From Morchella semilibera (lineage: Eukaryota > Ascomycota > Pezizomycetes > Pezizales > Morchellaceae): DNA of 64,000 bases. Shown one piece after another: positions 37,230 to 48,562 of this stretch (its first letter is position 1; each line of letters opens with the position of its first letter). Made by a program: the position numbers and the translations under genes. The notes beneath the pieces were generated by a model. That model was not told the DNA's origin and ran no database searches. It saw nothing but the letters and a program-made list of their open reading frames with translations. Location: NCBI GenBank assembly GCA_009192285.1, contig WBVU01000010.1, positions 866,111 through 930,110 on the forward strand, read 5' to 3'.

Positions 37230-40200
37230 CTAAGCAGAGCACATCATGCACTCCTCTTTGTTCTCGATACTACAAGCCAACACAGCATCGGCATAAATAT
37301 CTACCTCCCTTTCGTCACTAACACTCTTTGCGTCCTCCTCTTGGCTCTTCTTGTTTTCCAGCTCCTCCAATCCGTCGATTGAAGTTGGATCGGTGTCTGG
37401 ATCCGTCGCTAGGAGTGTTGGGGATGGCTGTGACTTCTCGGAGCGAGGAGCAGGAGGTGGAGGCCCGCCAACAGAGACAACACGTGCAGAAGGTTTGGTA
37501 GCCATCATTGGTCGGGGCATCGCAGTCTGAGAAGAGTAGCCGGTATTCGGGATACGTTTCTTTCCAGGAAGAGCACGGGCAACATTGGTATCTTCAACTT
37601 TAAGGGCTTCTTGATCAACGGTGAATTGCTGTAAAAGAAAGAATCAGTCCAAGTCCCGCAGAATTCATTATAGCAAGCTGGGTGGAACCTACAATGGCGG
37701 CGGCTGCAGCCTGGGTACGGAGATAGTACATTCCAGTCTTCAAGCCCAACTTCCACCCATAGAAATGCATGGATGTCAATTTGCCCATGGTAGGATTCTG
37801 GATATGGATATTGAGGGATTGTGACTGGTCGATAAAAGCACCGCGATCGGCGGCCATTTCAAGGATCTTCTTCTGTGAAATTTCCCAGACAGTTTTGTAG
37901 AGTGCTTTGATATCATCCGGGATATTCGGGATATTTTGTATACTGCCATTGCTGGCGATAATACGGTTCTTCATGTTATCGCTCCACAGACCCATGTCTA
38001 CAAGGTCTTTCAGCAACCAAGGGTTCACAATCTGGAATTCTCCTGCCAACACGCGGCGAGAGTAAATGTTGGATGTGTATGGTTCGAAACACTCGTTGAA
38101 CCCTAGAATCTGGGAAGTGGATGCAGTAGGCATTGGTGCAACAAGAAGAGAATTTCGAAGACCGTGCTTCTTAACCTTTGCTTTTAGTTCGTCCCAATCC
38201 CAAAGGTCTGTTGGGGTGACACCCCACATGTCATACTGAAGCTGGCCCTTTGAGGCTGGGGAGCCTTCGTAACTTGAGTATGGGCCCTGAGCTTCAGCCA
38301 ACTCAGTCGAAGCTTCAACAGCAGCATGATAGATAGTTTCAAAAATCTGAATGTTGAGTTGTTTTGCCTGTGGGGATTCGAATGGCATGCGAAGAGCGAG
38401 GAAAGCATCGGCAAGACCTAAACATCATAATTTAGAAAATGGGCATACAAAATGGACTGAGAGGCGAGCACAAACCTTGGACACCCACAGCAACGGGTCT
38501 ATGATTCATGTTGCTTCTTTTAGCCTCCTCAACAGGGTAGAAGTTCACATCGATGATCTTGTTCAGGTTCCTGACAACAACCTTTGTAACATCATGTAGC
38601 CTTGCAAAATCATACTCGCCCCTTTGAACATCTACGAAAGTTGGCAAAGCGAGAGAAGCCAAGTTACATACAGCAACCTCGTCAGGGGAACTATATTCCA
38701 CAATCTCTGTGCAAAGATTGGAAGATTTGATAGTCCCTAGATTCTGCTGATTTGATTTGCGGTTGCAGGCATCTTTATAAACGATAAAGGGATTTCCGGT
38801 CTCGGTCTGAGTCTCCAGGATGGCATACCAAAGCTTCTGAGCCTTCATTGTCTGACGAGGCAGACCAGGGGTCTTCTCGTATTTATTGTATAGAGCCTCA
38901 AACTCATCACCCCAAACGTCGGCTAAACCAGGCGCCTCGTTAGGGCAGAACAAGCTCCAATCACCGTTTTTCTCAACCCGTTTCATGAACAAATCAGGGA
39001 CCCAGAGGGCATAGAAAAGATCTCTAGCACGAATCTACCAATCATGTATTCCGTCAGTTGCATATATTTTTAAAAAAAATACCACGCAAGGGCTATTACC
39101 TCTTCCTTTCCATGATTCTTCCTCAAGTCAATAAAATCCACAATATCGGCGTGCCATGGCTCGAGATAAATAGCAAAAGCACCAGGTCTTTTATTTCCGC
39201 CCTGGTCAACATATCTTGCGGTATTGTTATAAACCCTGAGCATAGGCACGATTCCATTGGAACTACCGTTTGTCCCAGCAATATAAGAGCCAGTAGCACG
39301 GATATTATGGATATGAAGCCCGATACCACCAGCGGTTTTTGAAATCATAGCACAGACTTTCAGAGTGTCGTAAATTCCCTCTATAGAGTCATCCTTCATC
39401 GCAACCAAGAAGCAAGATGATAGCTGTGGGGAAGGAGTTCCCGCGTTGAAAAGAGTGGGCGAAGCGTGAGTAAAATGCTTGGCTGACATGAGGTTGTAGG
39501 TTTCAATGGTCTTTTCAACATCTTCGCCGTGAATTCCGACTGCCACTCTCATCAGCATGTGCTGTGGACGTTCGGCAACTTGTCCATCTATGCGCAAAAG
39601 ATATGAACGCTCCATTGTTTTAAACCCGAAGTAATTGTAGTTAAAGTCTTTGTCATAGACAATGGCAGAGTTAAGCTCGGAGGCATGACGCATAACTGTT
39701 TCATAGGTTTGTGTTGAAATCATGGGTGAAGGGCGGCCGTTTTTCTGCTAAGGATAAGTCTACGAATGATAATACTGGCTCGGAAGGCTAAGAACTTACG
39801 GGATTAACATAGTGATACAAGTCACTTACGACTTGAGAGAATTGCTTCTTAGTTTGTTTGTGTAAGTTGCTAACAGCGATGCGGGCTGCAAGAATGGCGT
39901 AGTCTGGATGGGTAACGGTCATGTAGGCAGCAGTCTCAGCTGCCTTTATGGGCCAATTAGCACGGCTTCTTAACGTACAGTCTTTTCGATTTAAATTTAT
40001 CAAGTGGACAAACCAAGTTGTCTAGTTCGACAGTAGTAACTCCTTGATACACCCCCGAAATAACCTTTTGTGTGATAGTCGCCGCATCTACATGCTCACT
40101 GTCTAGTCCATAGCAAAGGCGAGATACACGGGCAGTAATTTTATCAAACTGAACTCGTTCCTTGCGGCCATCTATCGATTGAATGTTTTAGCTTTCGTTC

Positions 40201-40257
40201 GTATTAAAGCGATTCTAGGCAGGATTATGACTTCGTACCTCTTTTCCAGACATACAT
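37230..40257 (-). CDS. rnr1: Ribonucleoside-diphosphate reductase large subunit
   Basis: Reduces all four NDPs to dNDPs; the alpha subunit carries active and allosteric sites. Seven exons: 40257..40239, 40171..40014, 39943..39800, 39744..39100, 39034..38476, 38417..37693, 37628..37230, giving 882 aa. The N-terminal ATP cone begins [20 protein letters not shown]. Active-site residues: the Cys of [11 protein letters not shown] in SNLCTEIVE, the thiyl Cys-partner in [12 protein letters not shown], and the Tyr pair in [14 protein letters not shown] for radical transfer. The C-terminus ends ECMMCSA, the swinging CxxC that re-reduces the active site. A first exon of 19 bp is required to supply the ATP-cone start. 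An ACGCGT (MCB) box lies upstream. Confidence 0.96.
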
Positions 40258-41652
40258 ATTTGCGGTGCTTTGATGATGATAAGTCTTATGCTACTGAGTG
40301 GAGTCTGTGTGCTAGCTACGTCTCAGAATTGAGGCTCAAGGAGGGGTATAGAGGTTTGATAGTAGTTGTGCAATCCGGTGTATCTTGTACCCTTTCAATT
40401 TTGGATGAAAAGAAGAGATGGATAGAACCAATTCAAAAATGAGGACTCAATATATATATTGAGTGGACGTGATATGAGAAGTGGAGGGGAGGGGCGTTTC
40501 CAACGAGGGGCGCGTTGAGAGGGTTTTTCTCACGCGTATATTGGCTTGGCAAAGATTAGGGCTAGAAAATGTGTATGCAAGGGTTGATGTGTAGTTATCG
40601 AACACGGATTGGTTTTGGTCTGACGTACAATTACTTAAGTTGTTCGGGTGCAAAGTGTTTATGCCCAAAGCATGGAGCTAACTTTTGAACCCTGGAATGC
40701 TAGATGTGCCTGGGTTCATTTGATAATAGGTTACGCTGACATGCCATTTCTCATATTTTAGAAATCCTGCCACTAATTCACTGCTCGGAGTAATAAAATG
40801 TAATCTAGTCCCTCCCAAATATCTCGGTCACAAGAAATCACTCACTTCCCAACTGGCACTAAACCAAATTCGACATGCTGGCGTGTATTTCTAACAACAG
40901 CTTGCGATTATAGCAAACCGGAGGTTATATTAGGCCCAAATAAATGCAACTGGTATTAGCACTGGGAAAGTTCATAGGCAAATACATCTACATACATGCC
41001 TCTTTGCCCCCGGCCTGAGCTATTACACGTAGTTTGGGTGTCGAATTAACCATACCATTAGCGCCGCCGCCAAAAAGGGCTACGGCCTGAGTCATTACGG
41101 AGACCATGTAGATACCAATTGATTACATTTTATGACTGATACGCCCGCTACCTGTCTCGGTATCGTTATGCGGCGGTCATACCGAGATGTATGAGATAGC
41201 AATTTATTCACCGATTGGTTTGTGCTGCAAAACGCATGCAATGAAGGAGTAATACATAACGACTAGGGTGAACACATGTGCGCGAGGGCTGATTACTCAA
41301 TTCATCAGCAAGGTCTTGAATGCGGAAGAGTTCGGTATATGCATGTGCATTTAGATTAAACTACAAGTACGTAATGGCTCATAAAACGGCATCAGTCAAA
41401 CTGATTGACGGGATTGGCTAGCCAGAAAAGACTGATAGGTTTCCTTGTATTTTCTGTAGGGCATGTATTGTTTCTATCTTCTTCAGTGTATACCCGCCAC
41501 ATTTCTCTATCTGATGATCGATTCTACTAACTACATGTATTATACAGGGCCCTCTATGAGCCCGAGCGAATATCTCTATAGAGAGGAGATCTAAAGAAAT
41601 AAAGAAAGGAAGGAAAGAACGCCAGCAATGACACCCACTAATACCCCTAAAA
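40258..41652. other. Intergenic region upstream of RNR1
   Basis: 1.4 kb. Promoter of RNR1 (minus strand) and 3' flank of the UbiB-like gene. One TACATGTA at about 41535. An MCB site is listed separately. No gene seen. Confidence 0.5.
40532..40537. promoter_or_regulatory. MCB box (ACGCGT) in the RNR1 promoter
   Basis: A perfect ACGCGT palindrome sits about 275 bp upstream of the RNR1 start, with a further CGCGTT half-match at about 40511. MBF binds this motif and drives G1/S expression of RNR genes in yeasts. The position fits that role, but binding here is inferred. Confidence 0.6.
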
Positions 41653-43962
41653 CTATACATTTGGACTCAACAAGTCATACTTCACCAAGTTCTCCACATC
41701 TTCAATTGAGTTGTTCAGAATTTGTCTCATCTCAAGTCCCAACCAAACCTTCAAAAAGCTCAAGTCGGCGCCTCTGTTTCCATCATCACCTCCTAGGATA
41801 CCTGCGCCACTTCCAGCTCCAATAGATCTCAACATGGGTAGAGAACTGTGGTCCATAGCTCAGTCAAAAACTCCAGACATAGGTCAGAAGCGGCGTACCT
41901 TTTCAGCAGGTCCATTCCCGGGTCTAGACTACGTCCAATTCCCTCGAGGAGTAGGATGGATAATATAACATTGATGAAATCACCCTCCATACGTACATGA
42001 TGTACGCGAACCATTTGAAGGACATCGGAAAGAATATCGCCGATCGTGATGTTTCCTAAAGCTAATGTGCGAGATTTTACTGCAAGTACAAGATGCTGCA
42101 TTTTAAGCGCAAATATCTCTTTGTCAATGACAGCGGAGGGGGCTCTGCTTCTCTCAATCATGAGGTGACCCGCGCGGTATCCGTCGAATTCAGCGACGGC
42201 ACGGAATAGATCAAGAAAGTTATGCCGATTTTTGGCGTTAAGTTCAGTTACTAGACCCGTATCGATAAATATGAGTTGAGGCCTGTAACCTTCAGCATCA
42301 AGACGGCCTAATTCCTCTACCCACTTTTCTGGGTTTCGATGGTATGGGCTTAGCCGTGAGAGAACATCATTCGTGACTTCTTTGTGGTTGTCTACATTCT
42401 TTTCGCGCTCGGAGGTGGGGACGAGCATTGAGAACCTAGATATAAGACTAGGGGGTTCAGGTTTGTGAAAGCGAACCATAATATTTCCAGGATGAAGATC
42501 TGCATGGATGAAGTTATCCATAATCAACATATGCTAAGAGATACTGGCTGTCAGTATCTACGCTCCAGTCATTGGAACCATCCGGAGACACGAACCAAAA
42601 AGCTGTCCAACCCCATATCAGATATATCCCTCTCAAATACCCCAGCCCCACACTCCAGAAATGCACGGAGGGGTATTCCATGGGCGAACTCCTCTATTAG
42701 TACTTCGCGGGTAGTGTAATGACTATATGGCATTGGGAATGTGACTGTGGCCCTATCTCTGAAATTCGACCGAAATCTCGAGAGATTAGCAGCTTCAATT
42801 CGCAAATCCATCTGCAAACGCATCATTCCACTAAATTGTGCAACCTCTTCTGGGAAGGACAACCATTCCAGAGTAGGGACCGAGTGCAACAACGCTGCAA
42901 AGAAGGCCATAATCCTTAGGTCTCGGAGGACAGTCTTCTCCACTCGTGGATGAAGAACTTTAATAGCAACGTGGGAGGAGGGAACTTCGTGGGGTAATGG
43001 CGATCCGGAAAGAAATCCAACAGTTCTGCGATATCTCCCTTTGTCTTCCTTTGCATCATTTAATTGCGGAACGAAGTCGGGTTTTAGCTTCGCCCTATAA
43101 ACCTGGGCTATAGCTCCAATTCCCAGAGGAGTTTCATCAAACTCCTCGAATATATCTTCAAATGCTCTGCCGCCAAAAGCGCGACTTATGATTCTCTTCG
43201 TTTCAAATAGCGAGTGTGGACGGGCATTAGAGTGTAATTTTGACATCATTTCGCACATCTCAGTAGGAAAAATATCTGTCCGAGACGCTGCCCATTGCCC
43301 TAACTATTTTCATGAGTAACACTCACAAAGATGTGGTTTGTTCATACCTTTATAAATGTTGGGCCAGCTTGCTCCATGGACTTTATTAAAAAGGTATACC
43401 ACAATATTGTCCCTTGGCGCTCGTTACTTTTGTCCGGTAATCGTTTCCCCAGATATACCAAAGGCACCGCAAGAATTAAAGGCACGAAGATTGTTACTAG
43501 AGTGACAAACCGAAATCCGGTAGCGATCGGCTCTATTAACCAGTTGATAGCCAGAATTCTTATGTGGTTGACAATACGCAGGACGATATTCCGATCCTTT
43601 GAAAGAGCTTGTAATAGCTCTTCTCGTTCCAGATCCGATTCCTCAAGCATAAGTTGCTCAATGGTTTTCCCAGAAGGAATATCCGGGGGTGCGTTCTCAA
43701 CTAGCCCCCTTCCATCCCCAGTTGATGAGAGCCCCAGAGGAGCCACCACCGCGAGTGTGGCCGAACCAATGTAAAACGCACGTTTACCATGAAACCGAGA
43801 CCATTTGTTTTGTTTGTGTTGTGATGAGACATTACCAACGTTGAAGAGCGACTTTGAAGTCTGGCATGGAACTCGGCTATGACGTATTGATGCCCAGGAA
43901 AATCTTGGGTGAAGAAGGGTGGACGTTGGTAACCGCCGACAGAGAAGAGCAGATGTCCTCAT
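41653..43962 (-). CDS. Mitochondrial ABC1/UbiB (ADCK2/CQD1-like) kinase-like protein
   Basis: UbiB-family atypical kinase-like protein; yeast relative Cqd1 and human ADCK2 affect coenzyme Q distribution and mitochondrial lipid balance. Exons 43962..43348, 43303..42596, 42533..41899, 41845..41653 give 716 aa. N-terminus is Arg/Ser-rich without acids (MRTSALLCRRLPTSTLLHPR), a mitochondrial presequence. A membrane helix follows (VTLVTIFVPLILAVPLVYL). Family motifs: KxGQ in FIKLGQWAASRTDIFP across the exon 1/2 junction, the Ala-rich loop IGAIAQVYRAKL, the Lys in VAIKVLHPRVEK, catalytic-loop FIHADLHPGNIMV, and DTG in LIFIDTGLVTEL in place of DFG. The C-terminus is MRQILNNSIEDVENLVKYDL. Confidence 0.93.
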
Positions 43963-44727
43963 TATCGACGTAGGGTGACAGAGATAGGCCTCTTGTCCGT
44001 GAAAACCGAATTGATGAAGACAAGGAGTTTAAACATACATGTAATGGGATTCTAGCTGTAGGCGGCGGACCCCGGATGGGAATTCAAAACCGGCCCCTTG
44101 TTGCACATGTCAGCATCATGGTTCACATGGCATCTCAAGTGGTATGGGTACATGTAGCCTGTGGGTTGTATAAAGCTATCGCTGATCATGAGTTCCTATG
44201 GGCAGCCTTGGCTTACCCCCTTAAGTCCCACATTATTACATTGTGCCTCTCCAGTTGGGCACAATCATATAAAATCACCCACACGTGAGGAGGACCCAAC
44301 TTGGCCGGTGGTATCTACTTAATTGTTCTATTTCAATAAAAATTATAGTATAGAAAGTCCGATGCCTTTAAACCTACATGTATCTAACCTAGAAACAGTC
44401 TACCTAGAGTACTACATGTAGTACTCAATACAAACCGAAAGGTTATAATATAGGAAGTCTCAAAGATGTTGTAGCTAGTGCTCATAATTCGTAATGATTA
44501 TCCAATCCGGCTTCAAATAGGTACGCCCTCTTCCCTCCAACCCAACCCAACCCAAAACAAAACAAAACTCCAACCCTACACATGTCGCCAAAAAAGAAAA
44601 AACTCAAACTCCAGGGCAAGCGTGCTGTCCCCCTGTATGATTATAAAGAAACTAAAGTAACGACTCTGTTTAGGTGATCCTATAGAGCCAGGGGGGCTTC
44701 CCCCACCCCTTCAATCCTAGCCCTCTC
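43963..44727. other. Intergenic region
   Basis: 765 bp between the UbiB-like start and the 3' end of the coiled-coil gene. Four TACATGTA copies (about 44037, 44148, 44378, 44412), one of the densest clusters in the window. No gene supported. Confidence 0.5.
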
Positions 44728-46029
44728 TCACCTGATTCTCATAGATGATGTATCAATACCATTTACGCGATGTCTCCTGTTAATTCTCTGCTCGTTGATC
44801 AGCGACATTGTTGGAGTTGGGTGAGGACTGCGCGTACATCGTCGTTTCCGGGTGATGCTATGGTGCAAAATATTGGTTGTGGTTCCTGTTCTTCGCCCTT
44901 TCCCGCTTTCATTAATATCTGATACATCATCATCAATATCTGATGCAGATATGGTGGAGTCACGGGAGTGATGCCGTCTTTTACTTCTGGAGGTGGAAGA
45001 GGAGGTGAAGGCAACAGGGCTCATTAGGGTTCGGTGGGTAGAGGGGTGTGTGGAATTTAGAGCAATGGGTTTTTTAAGCTTTGGTTGAGGCGTGGTTGCT
45101 CTTCCTGCGTCAACAGATGTATCCTCGTCTAATTCGTGGGATAAAACCTGCGATGCAAGGAACCGTAGCGCCTCTAATCCATCATCTTCGGTCGTGCCTC
45201 TTCCTACCACACCATCCACTCGTCTCGCTAGACCATTCCTTTCTGGTATATTGGTAGAGTTATGTATCTCATCCCCATCCCCACCTCCACCCCCGTCCCT
45301 ACCACTGACAGTAACATGACGATCTTCAGGCGAACGCGATGCGTCTAGCTGATGCTGCCGATTATCGCGAATCCTTTTCTTTAGCCTTTCATTTTCATCT
45401 TTGGAATCCACCAATTCATCGCGGTACTCTCTGAGAGACCTCTTTGCCTTCCGTAGCCTACGCTTATATGCCTCATTCTCCTCCGCGAGTGCGAGCTGTT
45501 GGGTTGTACTGAATGAGCTTTGGTCTAATCGCAAGACCTCAACTTCCCGGCGTGTGATTTCGGATTCAACTTGGTGTCGCGCTGCAGCCTCCGTAGTTTC
45601 CATCTCGAGAATTTTATGTTGGAGGAGATAATGTGCAGAATTTGTACGCAATGCAATGATGGAAGATGAGAGGGCTTTGATATGCTGGTTCGCAAGTTTA
45701 AGCTTTTCTCGCAGCGTTGTCAGGTCATATGAATCAATTACGGATGCAGAAAGATCTTCCCAACCCTCTATTGAAGGACTGTGAGGTTGCGTAGCTAGTG
45801 ATATAGCAGAGGTAGGATCTATAGGTGTAGGCATGGTGGAGACGGAAGTGGAAGACGAAGGCGCGAAAGACTGTGCACTCGTGGAGGCGAAGGATGGCGG
45901 GGGGATAAGGCGAATTATAGGGCGACCCCTATCCTGGTGTGCAGAAGGTGTCATCTGTGATGATAGTGGGGAGGAAGGGGTGGGAGTCTCCAGGACAATG
46001 GACTGCTGGGAGTCCTCTTGTGAAGGCAT
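44728..46029 (-). CDS. Coiled-coil fungal protein of unknown function, 433 aa
   Basis: Single exon with ATG at 46029. I do not recognise a named family. Residues 1-90 are Pro/Ser-rich and disordered. Residues about 100-220 form a long helical coiled coil: LREKLKLANQHIKALSSSII, ALRTNSAHYLLQHKILEMET, then EITRREVEVLRLDQ and EENEAYKRRLRKAKRSLREY, with a leucine-zipper-like spacing but no basic DNA-binding region before it. The rest is low complexity with basic clusters (RSKRRHHSRD, ITRKRRCTRS) that could act as nuclear signals. Its promoter is where the 8.8-kb transposon inserted. Confidence 0.8.
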   Translation of the reverse strand: MPSQEDSQQSIVLETPTPSSPLSSQMTPSAHQDRGRPIIRLIPPPSFASTSAQSFAPSSSTSVSTMPTPIDPTSAISLATQPHSPSIEGWEDLSASVIDSYDLTTLREKLKLANQHIKALSSSIIALRTNSAHYLLQHKILEMETTEAAARHQVESEITRREVEVLRLDQSSFSTTQQLALAEENEAYKRRLRKAKRSLREYRDELVDSKDENERLKKRIRDNRQHQLDASRSPEDRHVTVSGRDGGGGGDGDEIHNSTNIPERNGLARRVDGVVGRGTTEDDGLEALRFLASQVLSHELDEDTSVDAGRATTPQPKLKKPIALNSTHPSTHRTLMSPVAFTSSSTSRSKRRHHSRDSTISASDIDDDVSDINESGKGRRTGTTTNILHHSITRKRRCTRSPHPTPTMSLINEQRINRRHRVNGIDTSSMRIR

Positions 46030-46622
46030 TGATATCAGAGATGGCGAAAGCCCTACCCGCCGTGACGTCAGTGATAGGGTGAGCGGTATTAAGTGGAAAT
46101 GATAGAAGCTCCGCCTTTTTATCTGTAGGTAAAGTGGGTCGAGTAAGGTAGATGGCGCCTAAGCTTTATCGGACTATGATGTGGGAAGCTGCGGGTTGTA
46201 AACAGACAGCATGGATGGAAGGAGAGGGAGACAATATGATTGTTTCCCCGCATATCAAAACCTAGAGGTTCCATGATAAACCACCATACACTCCATCTCA
46301 CAAAGATTCTGGACTGAACTGGATCTGCATACTACCAGAATCCGGTTGATGTGGACGATTCTTGGCCACATGCAGTCCGGAAATGCTGTGAGTACTACTG
46401 TGCGGGTGCATGTCAAGCCACATCTTCTGCAGCCACATTCATTATTATGGCCACTTAGACGAGCTCTTATAAAAAGAAGTAGAGTACCTCGACCTCCTAA
46501 AAATAAGATTGAAAATTAACAGGTTTATTACCGAGATCTCTCAATTTCCGTTTTCGTGGTCAGGTCTCTAATATCAAAAGGACCTAGACTACATGTACAT
46601 AAGGACATTCTACTCTAGGTAA
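46030..46622. promoter_or_regulatory. Left remnant of a divergent promoter split by the transposon
   Basis: 593 bp between the coiled-coil gene start and the target-site duplication. Together with 55420-55905 it formed one promoter of about 1.1 kb before insertion. One TACATGTA at about 46593. Confidence 0.6.
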
Positions 46623-46625
46623 AGT
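46623..46625. repeat. Target-site duplication AGT, left
   Basis: AGT directly precedes the terminal ACAATACCAAAAA; the same AGT follows the right end at 55417-55419. Three bases agree with CACTA-type insertion. An alternative reading is a TA duplication with a TIR starting CAATACC. Confidence 0.6.
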
Positions 46626-46650
46626 ACAATACCAAAAAGGGGGTATGGGT
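46626..46650. repeat. Left terminal inverted repeat of the transposon
   Basis: Starts ACAATACCAAAAAGGGGGTA and pairs with 55392-55416. One G/T difference after the A run and one at the inner edge. Confidence 0.85.
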
Positions 46651-46829
46651 TAGTACGGTTGGGCAACTGTAGTACTATAGATTTTATTGAAAGACCGTAG
46701 TCTGACAAGTGCCGCATCATTTCGGCATTCTCGGGAAAATATTTTGTGAAGACTATTGTATTTAAGCGAGAATGCGTTTTGTGATGACAACTGTATTTAA
46801 ACCAAATGTGGCTGTGGTTTGGTAGCGCT

Positions 46830-47280
46830 ATTTAATTTGTTAGAAAGCGCTTTGACCTAAACCGGGTAGCACTAGTGTAGCGAGGTCGCAGTGCGGCAAA
46901 ACAAATAGTTAAGCAAGTGCTGTAGCAATACCGTTGCGATGCTACATCTTGACAAATGCGCACCATCTTGGCGACCGTAGCACAGTGGCAGTACAACGCT
47001 TTTTACCAAAAATAATTCTCTGGCAGAACACCGCACCACTAGTGTAGCACCGCTATTTTTCGTGTATTGCGCACTATTATCAATATGCTATCGCTCTGGC
47101 ATCCCTACCAGGTTTGGCGAAATATTTTTTTTCCCTAAACGATGTACTGCTACTGCTGCGACCTGGTTTTCCCCTACGTGCGCATTCTCGCTGAATTTAT
47201 TTTACTCCGGTACTGCGACCTGGTTTTTCAGAATATATTTTCTTTCTAATACTGTAGCAATACTGTTTTTCCATAGGTGC
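46830..47280. repeat. Left subterminal repeats of the transposon
   Basis: Recurring units: GTAGCACTAGTGTAGCGAGG near 46866, GCACCACTAGTGTAGCACCG near 47032, CTGTAGCAATACTG near 47253, CTGTAGCAATACCG near 46919, and TACTGCTGCGACCTGGTTTT / TACTGCGACCTGGTTTTT at about 47148 and 47211. Their relatives recur at the right end. Transposase-binding arrays of this sort are known from CACTA elements. Confidence 0.7.
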
Positions 47281-47720
47281 GTATTGTTTACTTCACTGTA
47301 TTGCTCTGGTATCTCTCGATCAAGGTTTTTTATTAATATTATTTTATTTCTTTTCGTCATAAAACTAAGACTGACACCGCAAAGAAGACAACCCTCAAAA
47401 ACGATTTACATGCAAAAACCCGCAAGAGTTATTAAAAGTCTCATATATAACGGACACTCGCACCTATACCCAGAAATCGGCGCGAAATTAGTATGCTGGA
47501 TGGAAACTGAGACTTACAGGTATTCTATTTTTCGGAGGAGTCTGATCAGAAAAGAAAAGGATGTTAGTTGGGCGATAGGTACAAATAGGCGAAATGGATG
47601 GGGATTTACCATTAGGTGCAATGAAAACGCGTGGAACTGTCAAAACACGTGAAAACTTAGCGTGATGATCATGATAGAGAACAGGAAGGAGAATACAGAG
47701 AGATACGAATGGTATTGTAT

Positions 47721-47864
47721 ATACCTGAAGCGCGTCGTGTAAACGAAAGATCACTAGGAAAAACCGTACATTAGCGAAAACTTTGATCAAGGATGGATAT
47801 AAGATACCTGAAGCGCGTCGTGTAAGCGAAAGATCACTATAGGAAAAACATTAGCGAAAACTTG
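47721..47864. repeat. Tandem repeat (83-bp period, two copies) inside the transposon
   Basis: ATACCTGAAGCGCGTCGTGT at 47721 recurs at 47804; both copies continue with CGAAAGATCACTA and AGCGAAAACTT. A weaker third relative with TCGTGTAAAACATTAG lies near 48440. Non-coding. Confidence 0.75.
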
Positions 47865-48241
47865 GATTCTTAGATGTAAAGAGCTGATACTACATGTAGG
47901 GGTGAGGTATGGTATTAAGCGAAGGATAGGAAGATAGGAGGCGAAGAGGTGAGGTATTTGATGCATGTGTGCTTTGTGGCCTTGGCGTGCTTGGCAATAA
48001 TATAATTGGCCGCTCCTGCCAAGATCATATTGGATCACTCGATTTAGCCCTCTTATTTGTGGTTAAGTGCTTGTGGTGTTTATAGAACATGCACTACCGC
48101 CATTACTCGAAAAATTAGCTGCATATGAGATCAAAGTTGCTATAAGCAGACCTGATCTACGCCCTTCAACCAATCGTGATCCCTGGCCGGAGATAGCCAA
48201 CTACAATTACACCTTTCGATACATTTTTTGTTCTGCCAATA

Positions 48242-48243
<2 letters not shown>

Positions 48244-48276
<33 letters not shown>
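48244..48276. repeat. Poly-T tract (33 T)
   Basis: An uninterrupted run of 33 T on the plus strand inside the transposon, upstream of TACATGTA. Length may be imprecise in any assembly. Confidence 0.8.
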
Positions 48277-48280
<4 letters not shown>

Positions 48281-48562
48281 ATACATGTAATTGATACTTC
48301 TAGGTACAGGATTGGTATTTGTATCGCGCGTGCAGTTATATATAGACGAATATTCGCGTAAACGGTGCTTGGATACATTTAATTCTAGTACTGTTGCTCG
48401 GAAAGAAAAAACACTTTTGCGTTAAAGTGCTATGGAACCCATCGTGTAAAACATTAGAGAAAAACATGATTTTAAAATCAGACATTATGAGATAAAAAAT
48501 GAAGACAAGAACTCTCTTTTATGAAATGAAAAATAGGAAACAAATACGCCGTTAAATACCGT

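Noticed and set aside
47409-47652. 80-aa ATG frame inside the transposon left arm
   Set aside because: Plausible composition but overlaps subterminal and AT-rich sequence, with no splice partner or family similarity; kept out of the gene list.
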